A model generated the notes under the pieces. It was not told the DNA's origin and did no database searches. It saw nothing but the letters and a program-made list of their open reading frames with translations. 64,000 bases of DNA. It comes from Musa acuminata AAA Group. Lineage: Eukaryota; Streptophyta; Magnoliopsida; Zingiberales; Musaceae. Shown here in pieces: positions 13,537 through 25,241 of this stretch (position 1 is its first letter; each line of letters begins with the position of its first letter). A program made the translations under genes and the position numbers. The stretch lies in assembly GCF_036884655.1 (NCBI RefSeq), contig NC_088330.1, positions 28,336,001 to 28,400,000 of the forward strand. The letters run 5' to 3'.

Positions 13537-13701
13537 ACGACGGCGACGTCGTCATTGCCAACGCCACTACTTTCTCTTCTCCACACCGGGAAAAAAAGAA
13601 GAACAATATTTCACTCAACTGGTGGAAAAGCCGTGAATCCAAGCTCAGACGACGACGTCGTCGTCATTGCCAACGCCGCTACTGCTCTTCTCCACACCGG
13701 C
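13537..13701. repeat. Partial tandem duplication covering the 3' end of the small minus-strand gene
   Basis: The stretch at 13537-13590 and the stretch at 13649-13701 are near-copies about 111 bp apart, both containing 'gtcattgccaacgcc' and 'tctcttctccacaccgg'-type blocks. Read on the minus strand, both encode the same C-terminal peptide (G-V-G-N-D-D...). Confidence 0.8.
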
Positions 13702-13890
13702 TGACCTCTTGACATACTCGATACAGTCCTCGACCGCCTCGCTTCTGTACGAGTCCGGAGGCTTGGAGGCGCAAATACTCGCCTTGCGCAGCTTCTCTCG
13801 CTGCGCTCCCGTTCCTGTGTTCTTCTTCAGCATTGCAGACAGCATGATGAGCTTGAAGACGACCTCGCGTATCCGCTCCAGAAGGGACAT
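13645..13890 (-). CDS. Small plant protein of unknown function (81 residues)
   Basis: The minus-strand frame starts at ATG 13890 (MSLLERIREVVFKLIMLSA) and stops at 13645-13647. An amphipathic or membrane-proximal N-terminal helix is followed by a basic linker and the block SEAVEDCIEYVKRSA. From memory this layout (an 'R-x-R-E-V-x-F-x-L-x-x-L-S' start, then 'S-E-A-V-x-D-C-I-E-F/Y') recurs in small uncharacterised plant proteins. The function is unknown and I do not name one. An upstream in-frame ATG at 14004 lies only about 25 bp past the TATA box, so ATG 13890 is preferred. The coding stretch is GC-rich against AT-rich flanks. The C-terminus looks shortened: a downstream duplicate encodes a longer ending (ELEDGFSILV then stop), and one extra T turns the proximal copy into a TGA stop. 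It could be a gene or a recent pseudogene. Confidence 0.5.
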   Translation of the reverse strand: MSLLERIREVVFKLIMLSAMLKKNTGTGAQREKLRKASICASKPPDSYRSEAVEDCIEYVKRSAGVEKSSSGVGNDDDVVV

Positions 13891-14026
13891 ATGGGCGGTG
13901 ACCGGTCGGTTGCTCCTCGCCCTCGGAATGCATCGGGCCATCATCTTCATCGTCTTCCTTTTTCGTGCCACCTTTGCAATGAATGCTTCCAACCTCTCTC
14001 TCACTCTCTCTCACTCTCTCTATACG

Positions 14027-14034
14027 TATTTATA
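14027..14034 (-). promoter_or_regulatory. TATA box of the small minus-strand gene
   Basis: TATAAATA reads on the minus strand, followed by a GAGA-rich leader (13998-14022) and then the ATG at 13890. The implied 5' leader is about 100 nt. Confidence 0.5.
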
Positions 14035-14160
14035 TGCTTGTACAATAGTTGCTTGCTTCTCTAGAGATCGTTTGGCTTTTTTGTTCGTGTCTGTGGCTTG
14101 GTTTGAACAGTCACATTTGTATCTTTGTTCTTGGGGGCAATCCAAATCCTTCCAACGATA

Positions 14161-14842
14161 GCGTTTAAGATCATACGTGATGGTGCGGGATTTCCGTTCC
14201 GTTCCGTAAGATTCTCAACAAACGAAAGATCTTATCTTTAATTTTAATGTCTATGCATTTACTTCACATGCAATATATTTTCTAATATTGTATTTTCCGT
14301 CAACTAATAAATTTTAACATCTTACCAATGCTTTTTTTCGAATGAGAATAGAATAATATAGACTTTGCATAAGTATTTTATTAATTTAATATAAACTTAT
14401 GATATTATTTTTACAATATATTCTATAGTGACTAATCAAGAGTGTTACTTTACTAATGTTGTGTTAATAAAATTTTTGTTTATTGTTTCACTTGATAAAG
14501 TTAACTAAAATGATAATGATAGTATTAAATTATTATGAAATATAATTGGATAAATATTAAAAAGTTTAATAAATTATTTAAAAATTAACTATGATAAATA
14601 TAATTATTGTACCCAACCTGTAGCATAACTCAAGTTTTGGTTCCCGTTCCAAGTTTATGAATCAATTTTCTTTCAAGGATGTTGGATTCTAATATCGCCA
14701 CAATTCAAATTCGATTTCAGGGATAAACAAAGACTACCTAAGAAAGAACCAAATGTATGTTTTAGGGCAAATTCCTTTCTGAAAATTCTAGTAGAGTCTC
14801 AAAATTTTAACAGTATATTTTTATCTTTTTTTTTATAAAAAG

Positions 14843-14890
<48 letters not shown>

Positions 14891-17105
14891 TTTATTCCAT
14901 TTGAATTAAGCCACTCAATTGAACTGATTGAACCAATCCAAACTTGCACTGATTTACAATAAATAAAATTAAATAATTAAATAATATATATTATAAATAT
15001 AAAATTAAATTATATAAAATTATTTCATTAAAAAATAAAACAATAAATTAACAATAATGTTATCAACCATAAAGTAAGGAATAATAATAATATAATAATA
15101 ATATTTATGTCTTTTAAAAAATATTAAATATTTAAAATATTTTTAAAGTAAATTTGAAAGCTCTTTATGACCATTGTTTTTTTTAATTTTTAAGCATTTA
15201 AACTATTTTTTAATTAATTAATTATTTTAAAAAGATTATTTGATATTTTTCTAGGATTTTTGGATTGTGGATACTTTAAAATTTTCTAATTTATTTAATT
15301 TTTAATAAAATTTAATGCTTTCATGCAATATTTTGTAACATTTGAAATTTTGATCCAAAAAAACCATGATTTAGACTCACTTATATTATTTCTTGGGGCA
15401 ATTCAAAAATGCTATAATCACATCAAAACCTAATCAAAACAAGTTGAACCTTTCAAGAAACCTTTGAATTCTTTTCAGATGGACAAAAATATAATTTTTA
15501 TATTTTAATAAATTTATTTGATATTTTCAGTTTGAGAATATTTTGAATTTTTCTTTCTTTTTTTATTTTTGATAATAAAATTAAAAAAAAAATATGATGC
15601 TTCCAATAAATATTTTCTAACATTTGAGCTTTTAAAAATGTTTCGAAACCTATTATGAAAGTTTGTTAAAAAAAGAAAGCATGATTTAGACCCACCAGAC
15701 ATCATTTTTGGGGGCTAATAAAAAATATGATAACCGGGTCAAAGCTTGGTCAAGACAAGTTAAAACTTTTAAAAAGCCTTTAAATTACTACTATATAGAT
15801 AAAAAAAATATATAACTTTTTTTTATTATTTTTTTAAATATATTTAATATTTTTTTTGTATTTTCAGATTGTGGAGACACTGAAAATTTCTGATTTCTTT
15901 AATTTTTGATAAAATTTAATTTTATAATATTTAAGCTTCTAAATAGGTTGAGACCATGATATAGACCTTTTAAATTTATTTTAAAGATTTTCAATATTTA
16001 AATTTCTTTATTTTTTTTTATTTTTTAAATATAAATATCATTATTTACTTTGTAGTTGATGATATTTTTTTTATTCATATATTTTGTAAAATATAAAATA
16101 ATATATATTTAATTATTAATTTAATATCAATTGATATATTATTATTATTATTATTAATTATTTATTTTAAATCGGTGAAAATTTTGGATTGATTCAATCG
16201 GTTCGATTGAGTGGTTTGGTTCGATGTAATGAATTCGGAAAAGAGGAAGTAAAAAAAAAGAAAGATGGTTGAGGGATACTTTTGTCCTTTAAAAAATTTG
16301 AAACTGAGAATTTTTGGAAAGGAAACGCTAATGGGGTATTTGGACTTTGGTAAAGAATTTGGCCTACATTTTATTTCCTCTCGAGATAATTATCAAATAT
16401 GAGTTGAGTCGGACAGTGGGTTTGTTTTTTGTTGCCGTCCTTCCATCAATCCAGTCAACACCATCTCCGAAACCACTCCTCCAATTCCGCATTCAATCAT
16501 AACAAATGCTTCATTTGATGGGCGAAATTTACGCTTTGGAGGAGAGAATTCCATAAGCTGAAGTATTATTATATACTCTGATTCATTCATTCATTCATTC
16601 ATCAGGACGACATGGTTTCAACTAAGTTACACGTATCACTTGGTTTTAGCCAACAACACAGACACAAACACAAGAAGATAATGTATGTATGTATAGAATA
16701 ACCAAGTCCTTATTTCTTCCTGTACTAGTTTGTGATCTAAATTTATTACTAGGATTGACCCCTTCTTGCGTAATCTGACACCATCTGTTTGGTTTAAGGG
16801 AGACTGACTTTATTTGTTTAACGCAATGGCTAATAATACATGGTTTAGGTGACATCAAGTAGGCAGGAAAACCCTTCTCTTTTTGCAACAAGCCACTCCC
16901 TTCCCTTCTTTTCCGGAAAAATTAGTCTACGAGCAACGAGGAATTATCCATTGTGTTGTTGTTAGGTCTTAATTCTCTAACTCTTTAACTTACTTGAGAT
17001 TAAATACGGTATTCTCAATCACTTCACATTGTGTAACACATACTTTCCAGCAATCCATCGACGATGAGAGGATTCACGGCTTGCATTAATAAAGTAAAAT
17101 ATTTC

Positions 17106-17164
<59 letters not shown>

Positions 17165-17355
17165 TTAAAGTGGTAGACTAGTAACAAAATACTCAACCAG
17201 AAGCTAACTTAGTTTTTATCTGTTTCTAGATATACAAATACAAACTGTTTATCAAAGATTGATGGAGAAAAAACAAAAAAAGTGGCCAAAGCAACTCCAA
17301 AAGATAAATCTTCGGAGAGTTTCTATCCATGCATTATGTATCTTCCGATGTCTTC
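14161..17355. other. AT-rich intergenic DNA with simple repeats
   Basis: No gene is recognised. It contains a (CT)n microsatellite at 14846-14886, an (ATTC)n run near 16583-16602 and a long (AT)n run at 17112-17162, plus the degenerate tandem units at 15247-15990 listed separately. Confidence 0.6.
15247..15990. repeat. Three degenerate AT-rich tandem units
   Basis: Units start near 15247, 15523 and 15860. Each holds a 'tattttcag/tttggattgtgg...ttgataaaatttaat...tgatttagac' core. The first two continue into a 'ttgggg.aat..aaaaat.tataa' tail. Spacing is uneven (about 276 and 337 bp) and divergence is high, so this is an old array. Confidence 0.55.
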
Positions 17356-17520
17356 TGTTAGTGAACAAATGTGTCATGGTTGATGTTTCAGGATGGGATA
17401 TACTAAATGTCTTGTTATGTGTTTTGACTTGACGCATAGGGATACTCTTCTTGTTGACTCGACTGTAGCGCAGCATGGCATCAGTTGTGACGTGTCTTAG
17501 ATTTAAAACATATCTTATCA
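17356..17520 (-). mobile_element. Miniature, internally deleted solo LTR of the Ty3 family
   Basis: The start TGTTAGTGAACAAATGTG matches the left end of the LTR at 21080, and the end (GGCATCAGTTGTGACGTGT...CTTATCA) matches the last 45 bases of the LTRs at 21591 and 27943. Only 165 bp remain out of about 512, so the middle has been lost. Flanks are TCTTC (17351-17355) and CCTTC (17521-17525), a 5-bp duplication with one mismatch. Confidence 0.8.
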
Positions 17521-17853
17521 CCTTCTACTTTTTGAGTAGTAAAATCATCGATTTTCTTTTCTTTTTTTTTATGCTACTTGCATTTTAGTAATATTGTGCG
17601 TGCGATGGAAGAGAAATAGATAATGCAACATATCTCACTTCGAAAAATGACATTTTTTTGTTAGAAATTATAGTATATCTCGTGTAATAAAATATCTTTC
17701 CGGTAATAATGCGACAGACTTTAATGATCATAGATTGTTCCAAACAAAAAAAAGCTTGCCAATCTCCTCGATCATCATAATTTAAAAGCACAACTTAACT
17801 GCTATTTTATTTTATTTTACTTTCTTTTATTTTATTTACATTGACCACGACAA

Positions 17854-18219
17854 TTACTCTATTTATTAACTAATACCTCTAAATAAAAATCTTATCTAAT
17901 TAGATAGTTTAATTTAATACTCCAATTTACTCTATTTATTAACCAATACTTCTAAATAAAAATCTTATCTAATTAGATAGTTTAATTTAATACTCCAATT
18001 TACTCTATTTATTAACTAATACTTCTAAATAAAAATCTTATCTAATTAGATAGTTTAATTTAATACTCCAATTTACTCTATTTATTAACTAATACTTCTA
18101 AATAAAAATCTTATCTAATTAAATAGCTTAATTTAATACTCCAATTTACTCTATTTATTAACTAATACTTCTAAATAAAAAATCTTATCTAATTAGATAG
18201 TTTAATTTAATACTCCAAT
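17854..18219. repeat. 73-bp minisatellite, five copies
   Basis: Units begin at 17854, 17927, 18000, 18073 and 18146, an exact 73-bp period. The last unit has one extra A. The units contain 'ttactctatttattaac' and 'tctaattagatagttta' blocks and differ at only a few bases. No coding content. Confidence 0.95.
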
Positions 18220-20404
18220 ATCCTCTCATAAATTAAATTTTATTAAAAATATATTATTATTCTATAAAATCATTGACTTCTGAACTATGCAATCCACAGT
18301 CAATTTGTGTCATTTGGCTAAATCAATTGTAAAATTTTGATTTGTCTCATATAAGTTTTGTCATATTTTTAAAATACAATATAAATCTTGTCAACATAAT
18401 TATTTGCACAAATTTCTCATTTCTTCATCATATAAACTTCTTTTACTTTTGAATCTTAAATACTGATACTCTTCATGCCAACATGAAAATCTTCTTCCGA
18501 ATCTTCAACTAACTAATTCTTCTTCATTTCCATAAGGAGATCAAAATACTTTTATACTACCAATAAAAATAAAATCATATAATCTAGTAAAATAAATACC
18601 ATGATAATCTAAATTTTGTTTTTACATGATCTTGAAATCTATCATACTCAAGTATCTTCTTTATGTTTACCTTTATTAGATAAAAGGGTCTTGACTTCTT
18701 TTAGTTCTGCATCATGGACTTCTTCTAATTTATCTTCGGATATGATGATATACACCTCTTGCATAGATATCTTCTAAACATAACCAAACTTCTCTTCCAG
18801 TCTTTGCTCCACAAATCTATAGAAAACCTTTTATCTATTATTGCCTGATAGATAAATTCCAGTGTTCTTTTTATCTTCTATGCTATTAATGATAGAGTGA
18901 ATTAAAATTCTTATCATTTGTCACATCTTTAAGACTTTCTAGAACAAGTTCTTTTAAGTCTTCTAATACAAGAAAAGTTCTCATCATACTTTTTCGTCTT
19001 CAATAATTTTTTTCATTAAATCTAGATAATAAGGAGATTAAAAGATTTAAGAAAATTATCATTCATATCTTCATTCTTCTTTCTTAAAGGTGATCAAACT
19101 TTTAATATGATGATCTTCCTTTATCAACTTATCAGTGTTGTGACAATCTCTTATGTTGATTTCCCTTTTTCTATTGCAATCTAATATTATGATTGTCTTC
19201 CTAATCTTGGTATGTACTTTCGTACATCGATGGTTGTTAAAATCAAATATGTTCTTTGTTGATGTTGTGATCAATTCTTCATGGGATCTCTCTTTGGTTT
19301 CTTTTTCATATAGTTTCTCTCGCTAATAATTTATCTCTCTACTCAATTTTCTCTCTCTTTAGTTTTCCTTTTATGCAGTCTCTCTTTCATTTCTCTTTCT
19401 TACGTTTCTCTCTCTAATAGAATCTCTCTCTCTCTCTCTCTCTCTATAATATAATCTCTCTTTTATTTATCTCTCTAATACGATCTATTAGCCTCTCCTA
19501 TTTCTCTCTTTAATAGTTTTTCTTTTCTAATGTTTCTCTCTTCAAGAACAACTTGACATTAAAGATCAAACTCATCATAGGTTTCTCTATTTAGTTCTCT
19601 CTCTACAAAATATCTTTCTTTTGCATGTCAATCTCTCTTATCCCTAACAGGATATCTCATATTTCTCTCTCTAAGAGTATCCCTTTTTTTAATTTCTCTT
19701 TTCAAGATCCAACTTTAGTTTTTAAGTTATAGTAGGGATTTAACAACTATAACTAATTTCTCATATTTAGATTTTGGTAGTAGCTCTTGGTGTTTGATAC
19801 GTGATTTTAACTACGTATTATTGGACCATAAAGAGAAACAAAAGGAAAGTAAATTTTTAATAGTTATCATATCCAATATTTTCATATTTGTGTTTGTCTC
19901 TGCAGGCTTATGTGATTTAGTGTTTAGAGGTCCTAAATCCACATGGTTTAGTATCAATAGAAATAACTTTGCCGGTATTTAGGTTAGGCTAGATAGGGTT
20001 TTAGCTAATCCTCGTCTTGTTTGATTTGTTTGGTAAATATATTGTTTAACACCTATCTCGATTAGCTTAGCTTAGCTTAGCTTTTGATCATTGTCCCCTT
20101 CTTTTTTTATATTTGTAATATCACCAAGTGTTGAAAATAAATTATTTAGGTTTCAAAACATATTAAGTTGATGACCCATTTTTTCCGTAGCTCTATAAAG
20201 TTGTTCTGTTCTATGTGGCTAACAAAAACGATAGACCTATCCCTTTCTTTTTCCTAAGCAAACTAAAAGGAAAACAAACTTTTTTTTTTGGTTTTTAAGG
20301 AAGTTTCCCATTCAAATAATCAAATATTATGATCTCCCATCAAAGCTTTCTCTTATAGATTTTGACTTCATTCTCAGCAAATTAAATATAAGCAGCTTAG
20401 TTCT
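18220..20404. other. AT-rich intergenic DNA with a CT-rich stretch
   Basis: No gene is seen. From 19300 to 19720 the plus strand is pyrimidine-rich with many TCTCTCT runs. A short (TTAGC)n run lies at about 20060-20085. Confidence 0.55.
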
Positions 20405-20730
20405 ATTAGGGTTAGTAAATATTATATTTAAATTAGTTGAGAGAGCCATAATTAAATTAAGATTCTTTAGTGACTTAGGATTATGATGATCTCTGGGATT
20501 TGAATGAAAAGTTTTTTAGGTTTACGTGAGAGTTGTATAAGAGAATTTGTGTTTGAGTTGAGATAACTCAAGGATCTTATAATTGATCTAGTAAAGAATT
20601 TAATTCTTGTATCGATTCAGGTAGAGATTTGTGGAATCATATTAATCTTGCATAGGCTTTTTTATATATTTTTTATTGTTGATCTCTATAATTTCTTTTG
20701 ATTTTAAAAATCTTCTCTCCCTCCCTAATA
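20405..20730 (+). repeat. 5' LTR of the old Copia element
   Basis: It aligns with the 3' LTR at 30436-30763 over roughly 326 bp with substantial divergence. The expected TG start has decayed. The primer-binding site follows after 3 bp. Confidence 0.65.
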
Positions 20731-21079
20731 AAGTGGCATTAGAGTCAAAAAAGATACGATGATTAGAGATTCAATAAGGATATCGTCTGTTGTTTATGCT
20801 GACTTTATTGTAGAGAAATTTTATAGAAGAAATAGTTTTAACCTATGATAGAGGAGGGTAAAAGATCTTCTTATTCAATAAGGCCTAACAAGAACATAGA
20901 AGGGTCGATCAAATGAACCAGAAAAGATGATTGAGAGAAGCTTCGAGCAAAATGCATGAGTACTATTCTTCTTTGTATCACTAATAATATTATCAATAAT
21001 ATTATTGATGATGACTCCATTGAAGTTTTTTAGGATAAGTTAGAAAAGCTTATTAATAGGTTATATCTAAAGTGAAAGT

Positions 21080-21591
21080 TGTTAGTGAACAAATGTGCTG
21101 TGGCTGGGGAGTCAGCACGGCTACGTCCATGGGCTGATAACGGGAGTTTTTTGTGGGGTGATTCGGATGATGAGGTACCTGAGCTCTCGGGAAGGAGTGT
21201 TGGTTGGCGTTGGTCGGGGTCGGGGCTGATTGGCGACTCTTTGGTGCCGGGCGAGTCGAGCTCCCGCGCCAAGTCCCTCACAATCAATGAGTGGTAGCTC
21301 TCTTGCAAAATGGCCTCCGCCAGGTGGTACCCGGCCGTGGCCCCTCCGACGAGCAAATCAGTAGTCTCCCCCTTTTTGGAGGCTGGGATAGAGGTTTTTA
21401 TACTACCGTGAGAGGGTCAGTCGTATGTGGATTGGCATGGTGGACACAGCACGACATCAGTGCAGATTCTGGCTCGATGTGCCGGGCGTTGCCAGGACTA
21501 GGCATGTCGAACAGTGTCTTGGGGGTACGAGTTCTAATGTGGCGTGTGGCATCAGCTGTGACGTGTCCGCGGGGCAAAACATGCCTTTTCA
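21080..21591 (-). repeat. 3' LTR of the satellite-bearing Ty3 element
   Basis: The 512-bp repeat begins TGTTAGTGAACAAATG and ends GCCTTTTCA on the plus strand. It matches 27418-27943 along its whole length with scattered substitutions and small indels. The purine tract lies directly to its right. Confidence 0.9.
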
Positions 21592-21604
21592 CTTCTCCCA
21601 CCCC
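21592..21604 (-). other. Polypurine tract of the Ty3 element
   Basis: Minus-strand GGGGTGGGAGAAG abuts the first base (TG) of the 3' LTR, the expected place for the plus-strand DNA primer. Confidence 0.75.
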
Positions 21605-22429
21605 AACATGGCGCGCCGTGGGGTCCTGGAAGGGCCGAGAGGTGTGCCGAGGTTGGAGTGGTGTAACCGCATCGGTTTGCTTGTGAATGGGATCTGGATC
21701 GACTCATTGAGGGGTGGTTTAGAGGGGCGACGCCTCGGGCCTCGGGAAGGATTGGCTCTGCTGATCGGGCAGCCGGGGCAAGACAAGGCGAGACCAACGT
21801 GTCGTAGGTCAGATAACTGGTTTGGCACGGCTCGGAGTTACGGCCATCGAGTTGCAAGTCGACAAGCGAGCTGGAGCGACTCAATTAGAGATTTGACGAG
21901 CCGCGAGCCGGAGATCGACGTGGAGTGACTTGGATGACGGACTAGGTCGGCGAGATGTGGCTCGCACGTTGGACTGGCCAAGAGGCGACTGGCCACAAAG
22001 TGTGACTCGGGCGTTGGATTGGCCGAGATGCAGCTCGAGCATTAGACTGGATGAGAGGCGTGGTCAGAGTTGGCACCGGCGAGTCTTAAATCGTGGGCCA
22101 TGATATGGCGACTTGGCGGAGGACCGATGAGTCACGAATCGAGGATTGAGCTGGAGCGACTTGGTTTGGAGGCTGGGCCTACGAGCCTAGTGACTATACT
22201 CGGGCTCAAGGTTTGGGGCCAACGGGTCGCAAGTCGAGGGCGATATGGAGTGACCCGGGCAAGATTAGAACTGTGGGCCAAGGGATTAATCCCGGGCCCA
22301 GGCCTAGTGCCGGCGAGTCGCAAGTCGGGGGTGATCTGGAGTGACTCGGGCAGGATTGGAACTGTGGGCCGAGGGATTAATCCTAGGCTCAAGCTTGGTG
22401 CCGGCAAGTCGCCAGTCGAGGGTAATCTG
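21605..22429. repeat. Divergent edge of the satellite array
   Basis: Fragments of the 53-bp unit ('cgagtcgcaagtcg', 'gatctggagtgactcgg') occur here in longer, irregular units. One is about 107 bp, repeated near 22200-22410, with an extra 'actgtgggccgagggattaatcc' segment. The first 240 bp (21605-21840) are GC-rich with no clear unit. Confidence 0.65.
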
Positions 22430-23964
22430 GAGCGATTCGAGCAGAAGCAGGGCCGGCGAGTCGCAAGTCGGGGATTGACATGGAGCGACTCGGGTAGAAG
22501 CAGGGTTGACAAGTCGCAAGTCGGGGATCAATCTAGAGTGACTCAGGCAAGAGCTGGGCCAACGAGTCGCAAGTCAGGGATCGACATGGAGCGACTCGGG
22601 CAGAAGCAAGGCTGGTGAGTCGTAAGTCAGGGATCGACATGGAGCGACTCGGGTAGAAGTTGGGCCGACGAGTCGCAAGTCGGGGATTTGACATGGAGCG
22701 ACTCGGGCAGAAGCTGGGCTGGCGAGTCGCAAGTTGGGGATTTGACATGGAGCGACTCGGGCAGAAGCAAGGCCGTTGAGTCACAAGTCGAGGATCGACA
22801 TGGAGCGACTCGGGTAGAAGTTGGGCCGGTGAGTCACAAGTCGGGGATTTGACATGGAGCGACTCAGGTAGAAGCTGGGCCGGTGAGTCGCAAGTCAAGG
22901 ATTTGACATGGAGCGACACAGGCAGAAGCAAGGCCGGCGAGTCACAAGTTGGGGATCAATCTGGAGCGACTCGGGCAGAATTGGACCGATGAGTCGCAAG
23001 TCGGGGATTGATCTAGAGCGACTCGGGCAAGAGCTAGGCTGACGAGTCGCAAGTCAGGGATCGACATGGAGTGACTCAAGCAGAAGCAGGGCTGGTGAGT
23101 CGCAAGTCGGGGATGGACATGGAGCGACTCGGGCAAAAGCAGGGCTAGCGAGTCGCAAGTCGGGGATCGACATGGAGCGACTCGGGTAGAAGCTGGGCTG
23201 GCGAGTCGCAAGTCAAGGATCGATCTGGAGCAACTCGGGTAGAAGCTGGGCCGACGAGTCGCAAGTTGGGGATTGACATGGAGTGACTCGGGCAGAAGCT
23301 GGGCCAGTGAGTCGCAAGTCAGGGATCGACATGTAGCGACTCGGGCAGAAGCTGGGCCAGCGAGTCGTAAGTCGGGGATCAATCTAGAGTGACTCGGGCA
23401 AGAGTTGGGCTGACAAGTCGCAAGTTGGGGATCGACATGGAGCGACTCAGGTAGAAGCTGGGCCGACGAGTCACAAGTCGGAGATCGATCTGGAACGACT
23501 CGGGCAAGAGCTGGGCCGACGAGTCGCAAGTCGAGGATCGACATGGAGCGACTCGGGCAGAAGCTGGGCCAGCGAGTCGCAAGTCGAGGATCGATCTGGA
23601 GCGACTCGAGCAAGAGCTGGGCTGACGAGTCGCAAGTTGGGGATCGACATGGAGTGACTCGAGCAGAAGCAGGGCCGGCGAGTCGCAAGTCGGGGATGGA
23701 CATGGAGCAACTCGGGCAGAAGCTGGGCCGATGAATCGCAAGTCGAGGATGGACATGGAGCGACTCCGGCAGAAGCAGGGCTGACGAGTCACAAGTCGGG
23801 GATAGACATGGAGCGACTTGGGCAGAAGCAGGGCCAACGAGTCATAAGTCGAGGATCGATATGGAGCAACTCGGGCAAAAGCTGGGCCGGTGAGTCACAA
23901 GTCGGGGATCGATCTGGAGTGACTCAGGCAAGAGCTGGGCCGACTAGTCGCAAGTCGGGGATCG
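22430..23964. repeat. 53-bp satellite array, main block (about 29 units)
   Basis: The consensus unit of 53 bp runs from GAGCGACTCGGGCAGAAGCT through GGGCCGGCGAGTCGCAAGTC to GGGGATCGACATG. A common variant has GATCGATCTG in place of GATCGACATG, and some units carry one extra T (GATTTGACATG). Neighbouring units often differ by one to four bases. The array is interrupted at 23965-25246 by a solo LTR and resumes after it. Open frames across it on both strands are products of the repeat, not genes. Confidence 0.95.
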
Positions 23965-23969
23965 ACATG

Positions 23970-25241
23970 TGTTGAATCTCGGATTTTGATGATGAAATCA
24001 ATTGTTGGGTTAATTGATCTAATCCATATTATTGAGTTAAGTGTGTAGGATTAATTACGATAGCTTGAAGACATAAAGCAAGTCTACTAGAGTCAAGTTC
24101 GATGGGTGTTCGATGGGTGTTCGAGAGTCCACCGAAAGTCCGAAGATTCATCGGAGATGCTACCGGAACCAACCGAGAAGAAATCGGGGACTTGTCAAAG
24201 TTTTCGGAAGTCCACCGAAGAGATCGTCGGAGGTTCGCGGAGATCACCGAGAAGGCTCGGCTACTCGCTGAACTCGCCACAAGATCGGGAGCCTGCTGGG
24301 AGTCCGCTGAAAGAAATCCGAGAGTGTATCAGAAGTCTGCCGGAAGATCGCCGGAAAGCTCGCCGGAAGGAGACTCGACGTTTGCCGGTTAAAAACTTAC
24401 TTAGGACTATGTTTTCAGTTGCATAGTTTGTATGCAATTAGGGTTAGGATTAAGGGATAATCCTATATCCTAGTTAGGGGCCAACTGGGCCCAAATATGA
24501 CTTGGTTTGGGCCAGATCTATAGCCCAACCAGTGACACATAAGGTCGAACGGTGGAATCGCTGGACTGGGCGGTGGCACCGCCCAGAACCCGAAGGATCG
24601 GGCGGTGGTACCACCGGATTAGGTGGTGGCACTACCAATACACTGTCAGTGTTAGACACTAATAGGCGGTGGCACTGCCAGCACCGGGAAACCTAAAAGC
24701 AATTCAAATTTAGAGCCCAAATTTGAATCCTCTTGGGGCCTATAAATACCCCTCAATTCTCAGTAGAGAATACAACTTTTGAGAAGCAATAGATTGAGAA
24801 AAAAGCCTTAGCAAAGTCTTTAACAAGTCTTGTTTTCAATTGCTTGAGTGTTCACCTCCTTCTTTCTGGTTGAAAATTTATAAGAGTGTAAACCACTTAT
24901 AAAAGGTTATAAGAGGGGTATTTGTCCTTCCCCTTCAAAGTGATTTGCTAGTGGAAGTTGGGAGCCTATTCGAAGAAGGCTTCGCAAGTGGATGTAGATC
25001 ATTTTGATCGAACCACTTTAAATTTGTGTGTTCCTTGAATGTGTGAGTTCTTACTTTCCTGAAATTGTTATTTACACTACTGCTAGCTTTCGGTTTTCAT
25101 CTACTCAAGTTACTATCAAAACGAAATCTCCTCGTATTTACGAATTTGTTTTTAAACTTACAAGTTTTAATTCGCTGCACTAATTCACCCCCCCCCCCCC
25201 CCCCCCCCCCTCCCCTTCTTAGTGCCACTCCGATCCTAACA
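23970..25241 (+). mobile_element. Sirevirus-type Copia solo LTR inserted in the satellite array
   Basis: The 1272-bp block starts TGTTGAATCTCGGATTTTGA and ends CCGATCCTAACA, typical of Sirevirus (Maximus) LTR ends. It is flanked by perfect ACATG duplications at 23965-23969 and 25242-25246, where satellite sequence resumes in register. It holds a poly-C run near 25189-25211 close to its 3' end, also usual for this LTR type. No internal sequence remains. Frames such as the one at 24102-24426 fall within the LTR and are not genes. Confidence 0.9.

Noticed and set aside
13353..13712. 119-residue plus-strand open frame
   Set aside because: It is the complement of the duplicated 3' end of the small minus-strand gene and has no independent support.
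21079..21928. Open frames of 70-170 residues over the Ty3 LTR and its inner flank
   Set aside because: They are GC-rich LTR sequence; related copies at 5001 and 27418 do not preserve a common protein.
22942..23703. 253-residue minus-strand open frame and several shorter ones over 22070-23837
   Set aside because: They run through the 53-bp satellite, whose unit is free of stops in all frames; the peptide is only the repeat read in rotating frames.
24102..24426. Two overlapping open frames of about 100 residues
   Set aside because: Both lie inside the Sirevirus-type solo LTR (23970-25241).
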